Shown piece after piece: positions 25,537 to 34,340 of a stretch of 64,000 nt of DNA (its first letter is position 1; the number at the start of each line of letters is the position of its first letter). The position numbers and the translations under genes are program-made. Source of the DNA: Brenneria roseae subsp. roseae (lineage in GTDB: Bacteria; Pseudomonadota; Gammaproteobacteria; Enterobacterales; Enterobacteriaceae). Under the pieces are notes generated by a model. The model worked only from the letters and a program-made list of their open reading frames with translations. It made no database searches and was not told the origin of the DNA. The DNA lies in contig NZ_KZ819034.1 in assembly GCF_003115845.1 (NCBI RefSeq), positions 62,001 to 126,000 of the forward strand, written 5' to 3'.

Positions 25537-26715
25537 ATGACGGTAATGATTGTCGGCGGAGGCATGGCGGGCGCAACACTGGCGCTGGCAATATCCACGC
25601 TTTCACAAGGGAAAGTTCCCGTTGATCTGATCGAAGCAAAATCTCCGCTCGAACGGCAACACCCGGGATTTGATGCCAGAGCGATTGCCCTGTCGGAAGG
25701 CACCAGCCAGCAACTGGAAACCATCGGCATCTGGCAGACGCTGGCGGGCTGCGCTACCGCGATAACCGACATTCACGTCAGCGATCGCGGACATGCCTGC
25801 TTTGTCAACCTGAAAGCCACGGACTATCACGTGCCGGCGCTGGGCCACGTTGTCGAACTGCACGAAGCGGGACAGCGGCTGTTCTCCTTGTTGAAACAGG
25901 CGCCCGGCGTGCGTCTGCATTGTCCGGCAACAGTCGTCGCCGTTGCCCGTACGCAAAGCGAGGCGACGCTGACGCTGGATAACGGTACGGTACTGGCCGG
26001 ACAGCTGATGGTGGCGGCCGACGGCTCTCACTCAATGCTGGCTGAAGCCTGCGGTGTACAGTGGCAACAGCGGGACTATGATCAAATCGCCGTTATCGCC
26101 AACGTGACGACGGCCGAAGCGCCTCAAGGCCGTGCATTTGAGCGCTTTACGCCACACGGACCGTTGGCGATGTTGCCCATGGGCAATGGCCGCAGTTCGC
26201 TGGTCTGGTGTCATGCCCGCAGCCAGCAGACGCTGGTTGATAACTGGCGTGAAGACGAATTCCGTCAGCAGCTACAGCGGGCGTTTGGCTGGCGTCTGGG
26301 CGCGATCGCCCACATCGGAGAACGCCACAGCTATCCTTTACGATTACTGACCGCCAGCCAGCATATCGGCCATCGGCTGGCGCTGGTGGGCAATGCGGCC
26401 CAGACATTGCATCCGATCGCCGGGCAAGGATTTAATCTGGGCTTGCGGGATGTGATGTCGCTGGCGGAAACCGTGGTTGAAGCCATGCAACATCATCTGG
26501 ACCCGGGCCATTACCGCGTGCTCAGCCGCTACCAGCAGCGTCGCCAACCCGATCAGCAAACGACGGTGGCGATTACCGACGGACTGGTCAGGCTGTTTGC
26601 CAACCGCTATACCGCATTGGAAATTGGCCGTAATCTGGGGCTCATGACCATGAATAATCTGCCGTTGATGCGTGATGCGCTGGCCCGCCGCACACTTGGC
26701 TGGGTTGAGCGTTAA
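25537..26715 (+). CDS. ubiH: 2-octaprenyl-6-methoxyphenol hydroxylase
   Basis: A 392-residue FAD-dependent monooxygenase in aerobic ubiquinone synthesis. The dinucleotide-binding G-G-G-M-A-G-A at the N-terminus, the D-G-S-H-S middle motif and the C-terminal flavin motif G-N-A-A-Q-T-L-H-P-I-A-G-Q-G-F-N-L-G are intact. The start at 25537 places the Rossmann fold at the N-terminus; an upstream frame would overlap pepP. It is followed 38 bases later by its paralogue ubiI. Confidence 0.94.
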   Translation: MTVMIVGGGMAGATLALAISTLSQGKVPVDLIEAKSPLERQHPGFDARAIALSEGTSQQLETIGIWQTLAGCATAITDIHVSDRGHACFVNLKATDYHVPALGHVVELHEAGQRLFSLLKQAPGVRLHCPATVVAVARTQSEATLTLDNGTVLAGQLMVAADGSHSMLAEACGVQWQQRDYDQIAVIANVTTAEAPQGRAFERFTPHGPLAMLPMGNGRSSLVWCHARSQQTLVDNWREDEFRQQLQRAFGWRLGAIAHIGERHSYPLRLLTASQHIGHRLALVGNAAQTLHPIAGQGFNLGLRDVMSLAETVVEAMQHHLDPGHYRVLSRYQQRRQPDQQTTVAITDGLVRLFANRYTALEIGRNLGLMTMNNLPLMRDALARRTLGWVER

Positions 26716-26753
26716 GCACGTTCTCCGGCAGGACATAACAGGAAAATACGTGT

Positions 26754-27965
26754 ATGCAATCATTCGACGTGGTTATTGCCGGTGGCGGCATGGTTGGTCT
26801 GGCACTCGCCTGCGGTTTGCAAGGCAGCGGCCTGCGCATCGCCGTCCTTGAAAAACAGCCGGTTGAAGTACGAGCGCCCGAAAACGCGCCTGCATTGCGA
26901 GTCTCCGCCATCAACGCGGCCAGCGAGAGCCTGCTTCGTCATCTTGGCGTCTGGGAAAGCCTCGTTGCGCAACGCGTCAGCCCCTATAACGCCATGGAAG
27001 TCTGGGATAAAGACAGCTTTGGTCACATCAGCTTCAACGGTGAAGCGTTCGGCTTTTCACACCTCGGCCATATTATCGAAAATCCGATCATTCAGCAGAC
27101 GCTGTGGCAGAAGGCCGGTCAATCCGGCGACATTACGCTGCTGGCGCCGGCGGTGTTGAAACAGGTCGCCTGGGGCGAAAACGAAGCCTTTATCACGTTG
27201 CAGGATGACAGCATGCTCACCGCGCGTCTGGTTGTCGGCGCCGACGGCGCACACTCCTGGCTACGCCAGCACGCAGATATTCCGCTGACCTTCTGGGATT
27301 ACGGCCACCACGCGCTGGTCGCCAGCATTCGCACCGAATCCCCGCACCACGCCGTGGCGCGTCAGGTGTTTCACGGCGACGGCATTCTGGCGTTTTTGCC
27401 GCTGAGCGATCCGCATCTCAGTTCGATTGTCTGGTCGCTCTCGCCGCAACAGGCTCAGACCATGCAGGCGTTACCTGAAGACGAGTTTAACCAGCGGTTG
27501 TCGATAGCCTTCGATATGCGTCTGGGATTATGCAAGCTCGAAAGTGAACGGCAAACATTCCCCCTGATGGGACGCTATGCCCGCAGTTTCGCGGCGCATC
27601 GTCTGGTGCTGGTCGGCGACGCGGCTCACACCATTCATCCTCTGGCCGGTCAGGGCGTGAATCTCGGCTTTATGGACGTGGCTGACCTGATTGCGGAACT
27701 GAAACGGCTTCAGGCGCAGGGCAAAGACATCGGCCAGCATCTGTATCTCAGACGCTATGAACGCAAGCGGAAACACCGCGCCGCCGTCATGCTCGCCAGC
27801 ATGCAAGGGTTCCGCGAACTGTTCGATGGCGACAATCCGGCCAAAAAGCTGCTGCGCGATGTGGGCCTGATGCTGGCAGACAAGCTGCCCGGCATTAAAC
27901 CGACGCTGGTGCGTCAGGCAATGGGGTTACATGATTTGCCGGCGTGGCTGAGTGACGGTAAGTAA
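26754..27965 (+). CDS. ubiI: 2-octaprenylphenol hydroxylase
   Basis: A 403-residue FAD monooxygenase, formerly VisC, that carries out the C5 hydroxylation of the ubiquinone ring. The N-terminal V-I-A-G-G-G-M-V-G, the A-D-G-A-H-S middle motif and G-D-A-A-H-T-I-H-P-L-A-G-Q-G are present. It is paralogous to UbiH just upstream. In E. coli the glycine-cleavage operon gcvTHP follows nearby; here curA follows on the other strand, so the synteny is broken. Confidence 0.93.
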   Translation: MQSFDVVIAGGGMVGLALACGLQGSGLRIAVLEKQPVEVRAPENAPALRVSAINAASESLLRHLGVWESLVAQRVSPYNAMEVWDKDSFGHISFNGEAFGFSHLGHIIENPIIQQTLWQKAGQSGDITLLAPAVLKQVAWGENEAFITLQDDSMLTARLVVGADGAHSWLRQHADIPLTFWDYGHHALVASIRTESPHHAVARQVFHGDGILAFLPLSDPHLSSIVWSLSPQQAQTMQALPEDEFNQRLSIAFDMRLGLCKLESERQTFPLMGRYARSFAAHRLVLVGDAAHTIHPLAGQGVNLGFMDVADLIAELKRLQAQGKDIGQHLYLRRYERKRKHRAAVMLASMQGFRELFDGDNPAKKLLRDVGLMLADKLPGIKPTLVRQAMGLHDLPAWLSDGK

Positions 27966-28017
27966 GCGGTCACTCAACATCAGTTCGCCGCACATGCGGC
28001 GAACGCTGAACCGAGCG

Positions 28018-29055
28018 TTACGAATCATCCCCGACTCTCACCAGCAGCTTGCCAAAATTATGCCCTTGCAACAGGCCGATAAACGCCTCCGGCGCGTTTT
28101 CCAAACCATCGACAAGATGTTCCCGATATTTGATCTTCCCTTCCGCCACCCACGGGGAAACCGCCTGCTGGAATTCATCAAAACGATGGCCGTAATCATC
28201 AAAAATGATGAATCCCTGCATCCGAATGCGCTTCTTCAAAATGGTCCCGGTCAACAGAGGCAGACGGTCGGGGCCATCAGGTAATCCAGTCGCATTGTAA
28301 TTGGAGATCAGTCCGCAGACCGGAATACGCGCGGACGTATTCAATAACGGCAATACCGCATCGAATACCTTCCCACCGACGTTTTCAAAATAAATATCAA
28401 TCCCTTTCGGGCAGGCTTGCTGTAGCTGCTCAGCAAAATCCGTCGCGTGATGATCGAGGCAGATATCGAATCCCAAGACCTCGACCGCATGGCGGCATTT
28501 CTCCGCGCCCCCCGCGACGCCAACGACATGACATCCCTTCAGTTTGCCAATCTGCCCGACCGTCGCGCCTACCGGCCCCGTTGCCGCCGCCACCACCAGC
28601 GTTTCACCCGCTTTGGGCTGCCCGATATCCATCAGTCCCATATAGGCGGTGAACCCGGGCATACCCAGAACCCCCAACGCATAGGACGGATTAGACGGAG
28701 ATTGCCCCAGATTTTTTAACCCCTTGCCGTCGGAAACGGCATAATCCTGCCAGCCGCTATAGGCCAGAACCCAGTCACCAACCTGATAATCCGGGTGTTT
28801 TGACTGCACCACTCTGCTGACGGTCGTCCCGACCATCACCTCATTCAGTTCCACCGGTTTGGCATAAGATGGCGCATCGCTCATGCGACCGCGCATATAA
28901 GGATCAAGAGAAAGAAACACCGAGCGCAGCAGCACGCCGCCTTCCTTAACCTCGGGAATAGCCTGCTGCTCCAGACGGAAATTATCTTGCGTAGGCGCAC
29001 CGTGCGGACGTTGCGCCAACACGATGCGACGATTGTACCGATCGGTTTGTGACAT
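28018..29055 (-). CDS. curA: NADPH-dependent enone/curcumin reductase, MDR family
   Basis: A 345-residue zinc-independent medium-chain reductase that reduces the double bond of enones; the E. coli homologue acts on curcumin. Typical elements are L-S-L-D-P-Y-M-R-G-R-M, the nucleotide-binding A-A-T-G-P-V-G-A-T-V-G-Q and F-E-N-V-G-G. A GGAG ribosome binding site lies eight bases before the start. It is single and convergent with ubiI. The natural substrate is unknown. Confidence 0.88.
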   Translation of the reverse strand: MSQTDRYNRRIVLAQRPHGAPTQDNFRLEQQAIPEVKEGGVLLRSVFLSLDPYMRGRMSDAPSYAKPVELNEVMVGTTVSRVVQSKHPDYQVGDWVLAYSGWQDYAVSDGKGLKNLGQSPSNPSYALGVLGMPGFTAYMGLMDIGQPKAGETLVVAAATGPVGATVGQIGKLKGCHVVGVAGGAEKCRHAVEVLGFDICLDHHATDFAEQLQQACPKGIDIYFENVGGKVFDAVLPLLNTSARIPVCGLISNYNATGLPDGPDRLPLLTGTILKKRIRMQGFIIFDDYGHRFDEFQQAVSPWVAEGKIKYREHLVDGLENAPEAFIGLLQGHNFGKLLVRVGDDS

Positions 29056-29067
29056 AAAATGCTCCTT

Positions 29068-29231
29068 TTAGGGCTGCCTCGTACTACTATTCAGAATATC
29101 ATCATAGTTCATGGGCAGGCAGATGAAGCCGAGCCCCGCGACAATAGCGTCATCACCCAATCGGATTCGGCAATGGCAAAAAATACCACGGCCAATACGC
29201 CGGCGACCTGAAAGATAATGGCGATATCAAT
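29068..29231 (-). pseudogene. Remnant of a membrane protein, frameshifted
   Basis: On the minus strand the reading I-D-I-A-I-I-F-Q-V-A-G-V-L-A-V-V-F-F is strongly hydrophobic and loses frame after D-W-V-M-T-L. One frame over it continues as V-A-G-L-G-F-I-C-L-P-M-N-Y-D-D and stops at 29068. Together this looks like the last two transmembrane helices of a transporter or small membrane protein whose front is gone. I cannot name the family. Confidence 0.35.
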
Positions 29232-29739
29232 TTAGTTCTATTAGCTTAATAATTGTTTTCTTCAGTTATTACATTTAAAAATAGCGGCTCATCGCTTCAC
29301 TTAAAAAATGTATTTACATAAATATACAATTAGAAATACTTAATAACGATTACAACGCCAACTGATGTCACTGTATTTACACTAACATTAACAGGGTATA
29401 TCCAATAAATTTCCAGTTATAGAAAACAGCAATGCATGCCCCCTCAGTTGCTGACTAAAATAAACCCACGGGCAATTTTAATGTAGTCAACAGCCTGTAA
29501 TCTGAAAGATGAACAGAGAGCCCTCATATAAAAATCGATTGTGATGACCAATGGGTGTATCATCCTTTCCGAATCAAGGTGTAACCTGATAGGTTAATGA
29601 TTATTTTTCGATATCTTTTTCATAACCAAGCTGTCAATTTCTGTCACACCCGCGGCTTATCTGTCGGTGCGACCGAGTACATATTTTATGAAAACACGGT
29701 ATTTGCCGCATCGAAAATAATCAATGATACCCGTCGGTA
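29232..29739. other. AT-rich gap without a recognised gene
   Basis: About 500 bases, AT-rich, with only short frames and no motif I can name. Lower GC than the flanking core genes; it ends in the dispersed palindromic repeat. Confidence 0.4.
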
Positions 29740-29866
29740 TATACCCTAAATAATTCGAGTTGCAGGAAGGCGGCGAGTGAAGGAATCCCGATGAGCTTAC
29801 TCGGGTAAGTGATTCGGGTGACGGAGCGTGGCCAACGCACATGCAACTTGAAGTATGACGGGTATA
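29740..29866. repeat. Dispersed palindromic repeat, copy 1
   Basis: A 127-base element. The left end reads TATACCC...TTCGAGTTGCAGGAAGGCGGC and the inverse of the right end reads TATACCC...TTCAAGTTGCATGTGCGTTGG, so the ends can fold back on each other. A related copy is at 62812-62940. Elements of this kind, with GTTGCAGGAAGGCG and a GGCCAACGC arm, are frequent between genes in Pectobacteriaceae, Serratia and Yersinia. Confidence 0.75.
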
Positions 29867-30073
29867 AGCCCTGTATTCGCCATAGAGGTACCTTTTATTC
29901 GCGCATTAGCATAATGCCGAATTTTATTCCTCAAAAATTGGAATGTTCTATACCTGCCTGATTTCAGGATCCTGAAAGTTGATAACTGAATGTCGTTTCG
30001 ACAAGGAAACATGAGCAGAAAACCAACGATTCAGAATCATGAAAGACGATGGGTTTATTTAGGAGAAAATAAC

Positions 30074-30616
30074 ATGCAGTTACGTACGACGAAGGAAAAA
30101 ATCCTGATAGCAATATTAGTTGGGATAATCGCCGGTATTATTTGCGCGCTCGCCAAATTTGGCTGGGAAATTCCATTCCCGCCCCGAACTCCAGCCCGCG
30201 ACCTTACCAATCCGCCGCAAGAGTTACTGCAACAGCTGGGCATGTCTTTTGAAATGTCCCATATTACGTATTTATTTAATGGCAACCCAAGACCTATCAT
30301 GAGCTTTATCATGCACTTTGGTTTTTCCATTACCTTTGCCGTCCTGTACTGCGTGGTGGCCGAGTTTTACCCCAAAATCAAACTCTGGCAGGGGGCATTT
30401 TACGGTCTGGTTCTCCATGTCGTCTTCCACATTATCCTGCTTCCACTGTTTGGCACCGTGCCAGCTCCGTGGGATCAACCGTTTGCCGAGCACTTCTCCG
30501 AGCTTTTCGGACACATGTTCTGCTTCTGGCTGGTTGAAATTGCCCGTCGTGACCTACGCAACCGCATTACTCATGCGCCGGATGCGGAAGTGCCCCTTTC
30601 GGAAGCTACCCGCTAA
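30074..30616 (+). CDS. yagU: YagU family inner-membrane protein (DUF1440)
   Basis: A 180-residue protein with about four hydrophobic segments. It matches E. coli YagU in the central C-V-V-A-E-F-Y-P-K-I-K-L-W-Q-G and near the end in R-R-D-L-R-N-R-I-T-H. YagU is linked to acid resistance in E. coli; the mechanism is unknown. The start at 30074 has a TAGGAG site upstream; an earlier Met at 29990 is not supported. A terminator follows the gene. Confidence 0.88.
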   Translation: MQLRTTKEKILIAILVGIIAGIICALAKFGWEIPFPPRTPARDLTNPPQELLQQLGMSFEMSHITYLFNGNPRPIMSFIMHFGFSITFAVLYCVVAEFYPKIKLWQGAFYGLVLHVVFHIILLPLFGTVPAPWDQPFAEHFSELFGHMFCFWLVEIARRDLRNRITHAPDAEVPLSEATR

Positions 30617-30662
30617 ATAACGCCAGGCGATCGCGCGAAGCCTTGTGCGACACATAGAAACA

Positions 30663-30696
30663 GGGAATGAGGGATAATACCTCTTCCCTTTTTTTT
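30663..30696 (+). terminator. Terminator after yagU
   Basis: Stem GGGAATGAGG / CCTCTTCCC with one bulge, followed by eight T. It lies 47 bases after the yagU stop. Confidence 0.65.
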
Positions 30697-30918
30697 CAGG
30701 CTGCGGTTAACCCTCTTTCGATATGACGTTATCTACGTTAGCCCTCCGCCGGGACCACGGATATCTCTTTTCCCTCTTCATTGTCATTGACCGATGATGT
30801 TTTTATATATTTTCTGGCATTAAAAATAACTTTTTATACTTTTACACCCTCCTCTCTGCTCACTACAGTGGCAACGATATTGACAGGACAACCCCGCCGC
30901 CCTCTAAGGAATCAGAGA

Positions 30919-32547
30919 ATGGAAAAAAAATCACCCGCACGGTCGTTATCACGGCCTGAATTACTGACTGTCGGATTACTCTCGCTGCTTTTTACACTAA
31001 ATCCACTTGCGCATGGCGCGGAAAGCGCGGAAAAACCGGTGGCAGGCGGTACACTGAATGTCGCGCTGGGCAGCGATACGCCGATCATTGATCCGCACAT
31101 TACCGCCTATGGGGTGACGGCACTGATCGCCCGCAACGTGGTGGATTCGCTGGTCGGCCAGGCTGAGGACAACAGCTTTACCCCCTGGTTGGCGGAACGC
31201 TGGGAAATCAACGATGACAACACGTCCTATACCTTCCATCTGCGCAAGGACGTCACCTTCAGCGACGGCACCAAACTGGATGCCGAGGCGGTAAAATACA
31301 ATCTTGAACGCATTCTCGATCCGAAAACCACCTCCAGCTACGCCAAATCGCTGTTAGGGCCGATCGACGCCATCACCACGCCTGATGCGTACACGGTCGT
31401 GATTCACTATTCCTCATCGTTTGCACCGTTGTTACAAGGGTTGAGCCTGCCTTATCTGGGCATCCAGTCGCCGACCTATCTGAAAAACACGCCGAATACC
31501 AGCAACACCGTGGTTGGTTCCGGGCCATTTATTCTGGACTCCTTTGTCAAAGGCAGCGGCAGCAGGCTGAGCAAACGCGCAGATTACAACTGGGGGCCCG
31601 GTTACGCGAAACATACCGGTCCGGCTTATCTGGACGGGATTACCTTTAAATATCTGCCGGAGGCCTCCGTCAGGCTGGGAGCGCTGACCAGCAACCAGGT
31701 TCAGGCCATTGACGCCGTGCCACCCGCTAATTATCCCTCGGTGAAAAAGAATCCGCGTCTGGATGTGGTCAGCTATGAAAACCCTGGCGTCAACCGCGTG
31801 TTGTACTTCAACACCACCAAAGGGCCGTTCCAGGACGTCAAGGTTCGTCAGGCGTTCCAGAGCGCCGCGGATACCGCGACGGCAGTGAAAGTGTCCTACT
31901 TCGGCACGCTGAAAGCGGCGGATAACGTCGTCGGTCCGGCAACGCTTTATTACGATCCCACGGTGAAGTCCCGCTGGGGATTTGATCTGCAAAAAGCCAA
32001 TCAGCTATTGGACAGCGCAGGCTGGAACAACAAGGACAGCGAAGGCTACCGAACCAAAGACGGTAAGCGTCTGACCGTGACGTTTGTCTACGCCACAACG
32101 AACGTGGAAGCCGCTGACGTCACGTTGTTCCAGGCGATTCAGTATCAGGTCAAACAGGCCGGGATTGATCTGAAGCTCGATCCAACGGATGCGGGCGGGT
32201 TTACCAGCCGCACCAACGGCAATGAATACGATATTGCGTCCAACTTCTTCGTCCGCGCCGAACCGGATATCCTGCGCACGGTGTTCGATTCCGCCTACGC
32301 GCCGCCCAACGGCAACAACTTCACGCGGATCAGCGTGCTGGATGAGAAGTTAAGAAAGGCGGTAGGCGCCGGCGATGCCGAACGTAAACAGCTGTATACC
32401 GATATTCAGCATGAAATTATCGATCAGGCCTATGTCCTGCCCGTCTATATTCCGGCTTATCAGCTTGGTTTGTCGAAGCAGGTGCAGGGCATAAGCTGGG
32501 CGACCAACGCTAAACCGAATTTCTATGATGTCTGGATTAAACGTTAA
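30919..32547 (+). CDS. ABC transporter periplasmic binding protein, peptide/nickel family 5
   Basis: A 542-residue solute-binding protein. A signal peptide with a long basic N-region ends near A-H-G-A (about residue 36). The SBP family 5 core follows: G-G-T-L-N-V-A-L, then W-L-A-E-R-W-E and F-H-L-R-K-D-V-T-F-S-D-G. The start at 30919 has an AAGGA site; an upstream frame to 30781 is unsupported. It leads an operon of two permeases and a fused ATPase. Family 5 proteins take peptides, nickel chelates or glycosides; the ligand here cannot be told from sequence. The neighbouring rhamnose genes make a sugar-linked ligand possible but unproven. Confidence 0.88.
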   Translation: MEKKSPARSLSRPELLTVGLLSLLFTLNPLAHGAESAEKPVAGGTLNVALGSDTPIIDPHITAYGVTALIARNVVDSLVGQAEDNSFTPWLAERWEINDDNTSYTFHLRKDVTFSDGTKLDAEAVKYNLERILDPKTTSSYAKSLLGPIDAITTPDAYTVVIHYSSSFAPLLQGLSLPYLGIQSPTYLKNTPNTSNTVVGSGPFILDSFVKGSGSRLSKRADYNWGPGYAKHTGPAYLDGITFKYLPEASVRLGALTSNQVQAIDAVPPANYPSVKKNPRLDVVSYENPGVNRVLYFNTTKGPFQDVKVRQAFQSAADTATAVKVSYFGTLKAADNVVGPATLYYDPTVKSRWGFDLQKANQLLDSAGWNNKDSEGYRTKDGKRLTVTFVYATTNVEAADVTLFQAIQYQVKQAGIDLKLDPTDAGGFTSRTNGNEYDIASNFFVRAEPDILRTVFDSAYAPPNGNNFTRISVLDEKLRKAVGAGDAERKQLYTDIQHEIIDQAYVLPVYIPAYQLGLSKQVQGISWATNAKPNFYDVWIKR

Positions 32548-33487
32548 TCTGGCGGGATACGCTAAACGTCTGTTAACCATTCTGGCTGTGCTCTGGGGTG
32601 CAGCCACGTTGACGTTTATTGCCGTCAAACTCATCCCCGGCGATCCTATCGCCATTCTCAGCGGCGGCGACAACGTGGTTGACGACGCTTACCGCGCCGT
32701 ACTGACCCGGCAATTCGGCCTCGATCAACCGCTGTGGATGCAGTATCTGCGTTATTGTGCCCAGGCATTGCAGGGTGATTTCGGCATCAGCTACCAGTAT
32801 CGGCAACCGGTGCTGTCAGTCATTGCCGATGCCATGCGCGAAACGCTGCCGCTGGCGCTCGGCGGACTGACGCTGGCGCTGGTGCTGGCCATATCCAGCG
32901 CGCTCATCACCGCCGGGCGCTACCATCGGCTGCGGCGGCTGATCTCCTGGCTGGAGCTGACGCTGCTCAGCACGCCGGTGTACTGGATCGGGATTGTTCT
33001 GCTGAGCATATTCAGTTTTCGACTACAGTGGTTTCCCGTCACCGGCAATGACGGCCTGATCTCACTGGTGCTGCCCATCATTACCCTCAGCCTGCCGATA
33101 GCCGCGCTGCTCAGTCAGGTATTGCGCGACGGTCTGGAAGAAGCCTTATCCCAGCCGTTCGCTCTGACGGTACGTACCCGCGGCGTCAGCGAAACGATAC
33201 TGCGGATTCGTCACGGTCTGCGCCATGCCGCGCTGGCGGCGTCAACGCTGACCGGTACGCTGCTGGCCGGCGTGCTGGCCGGTTCCGTGTTAACTGAAAC
33301 GGTCTTTGGCCGCGCCGGTATTGGACAAATCACGCTGCACGCGATTGAAACCCGCGATATGCCGCTGGTGCTCGGCGTCGTCATGCTGTCAGCTCTGCTG
33401 TTTGTGGTGATCAACCTGTTGGTGGATGCTTTGTATTTGATTGTCGATCCCCGTTTGCGCAAGAAGGCGAACGCCCATGAGCAGTGA
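32528..33487 (+). CDS. ABC transporter permease, DppB/OppB type
   Basis: An inner-membrane permease of 319 residues with about six helices. The N-terminal L-I-P-G-D-P and the F-G-L-D-Q-P-L motif are typical of DppB-like subunits. A conserved cytoplasmic loop (A-L-T-V-R-T-R-G) contacts the ATPase, and the end F-G-R-A-G-I-G is the family norm. Its start overlaps the binding-protein stop by about 20 bases, so the two are translationally coupled. Confidence 0.9.
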   Translation: MSGLNVNLAGYAKRLLTILAVLWGAATLTFIAVKLIPGDPIAILSGGDNVVDDAYRAVLTRQFGLDQPLWMQYLRYCAQALQGDFGISYQYRQPVLSVIADAMRETLPLALGGLTLALVLAISSALITAGRYHRLRRLISWLELTLLSTPVYWIGIVLLSIFSFRLQWFPVTGNDGLISLVLPIITLSLPIAALLSQVLRDGLEEALSQPFALTVRTRGVSETILRIRHGLRHAALAASTLTGTLLAGVLAGSVLTETVFGRAGIGQITLHAIETRDMPLVLGVVMLSALLFVVINLLVDALYLIVDPRLRKKANAHEQ

Positions 33488-34340
33488 ACCTATGATACTT
33501 CCCCGCGCCCCGCGCTCTGGCTATCGAAATCCCTGGCTGGCCACCTCAACGCTGTTACCCGCGGCGATCGTTTTCCTGCTGGTGCTGGCCGTCTTTTTTC
33601 CGTCCCTGTTTACCAGCCGCACGATTGATGAAATGGATCTTGGCGCGATCCTGCAACCACCGAGCGGCGAGCACTGGTTCGGTACTGATACGCTGGGACG
33701 CGATATCTTTGCCCGGGTGATCCACGGCACCTCGCTATCGCTGAGTATCGGCGTAGGCGCCATGCTGATTGCCTGTCTCGGGGGCGTGCTGTTCGGCACG
33801 CTTTCCGTGCTGGCGCCGGCGCCGATACGTCAGATACTGGTGCGCCTGCTGGATATCATGCTGGCCTTTCCCGATCTGCTGCTGGCGCTGCTGGTCATTG
33901 CCGTATTGGGGCGCGGCCCGGAAAATACTTTGCTTGCCGTCGGGCTGGCGGGGATCGCCAGCTATGCCCGGTTGGTGCGTTCACAGGTCCTACAGGTCAG
34001 GCTTTCCGGCTATGTGACCCATGCCATCGCGTTGGGTGAGCACCCGCTGTACATCATCGTGCGGCATATTATCCCCAATACGCTGCGTCCGCTGCTGATC
34101 GTCGCCACTATCGGCGTCGGACACGCCATTCTGTCGGCCTCCGCGCTGAGCTTTCTCGGATTGGGCGTCGTACCGCCCATCGCAGAGTGGGGGGCGCTGC
34201 TGGCCGATGGACGTAATTTTCTCGATATCGCGCCGTGGATCAGCCTGTTTCCGGCTACCGTCGTCGCCCTCTCCGTTATTTCAATTACGTTGCTGGGACG
34301 GCGTTTACAAACCATTCTGGCAAAAGGCAACGCATCATGA
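33477..34340 (+). CDS. ABC transporter permease, DppC/OppC type
   Basis: A 287-residue second permease with an N-terminal cytoplasmic tail, one early helix, then G-T-D-T-L-G-R-D-I-F and the permease core ending in S-F-L-G-L-G-V-V-P-P. It pairs with the DppB-type subunit to form the channel. It overlaps the stop of the preceding gene by 11 bases; the Met at 33477 fits the family N-terminus. Confidence 0.9.
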   Translation: MSSEPMILPRAPRSGYRNPWLATSTLLPAAIVFLLVLAVFFPSLFTSRTIDEMDLGAILQPPSGEHWFGTDTLGRDIFARVIHGTSLSLSIGVGAMLIACLGGVLFGTLSVLAPAPIRQILVRLLDIMLAFPDLLLALLVIAVLGRGPENTLLAVGLAGIASYARLVRSQVLQVRLSGYVTHAIALGEHPLYIIVRHIIPNTLRPLLIVATIGVGHAILSASALSFLGLGVVPPIAEWGALLADGRNFLDIAPWISLFPATVVALSVISITLLGRRLQTILAKGNAS

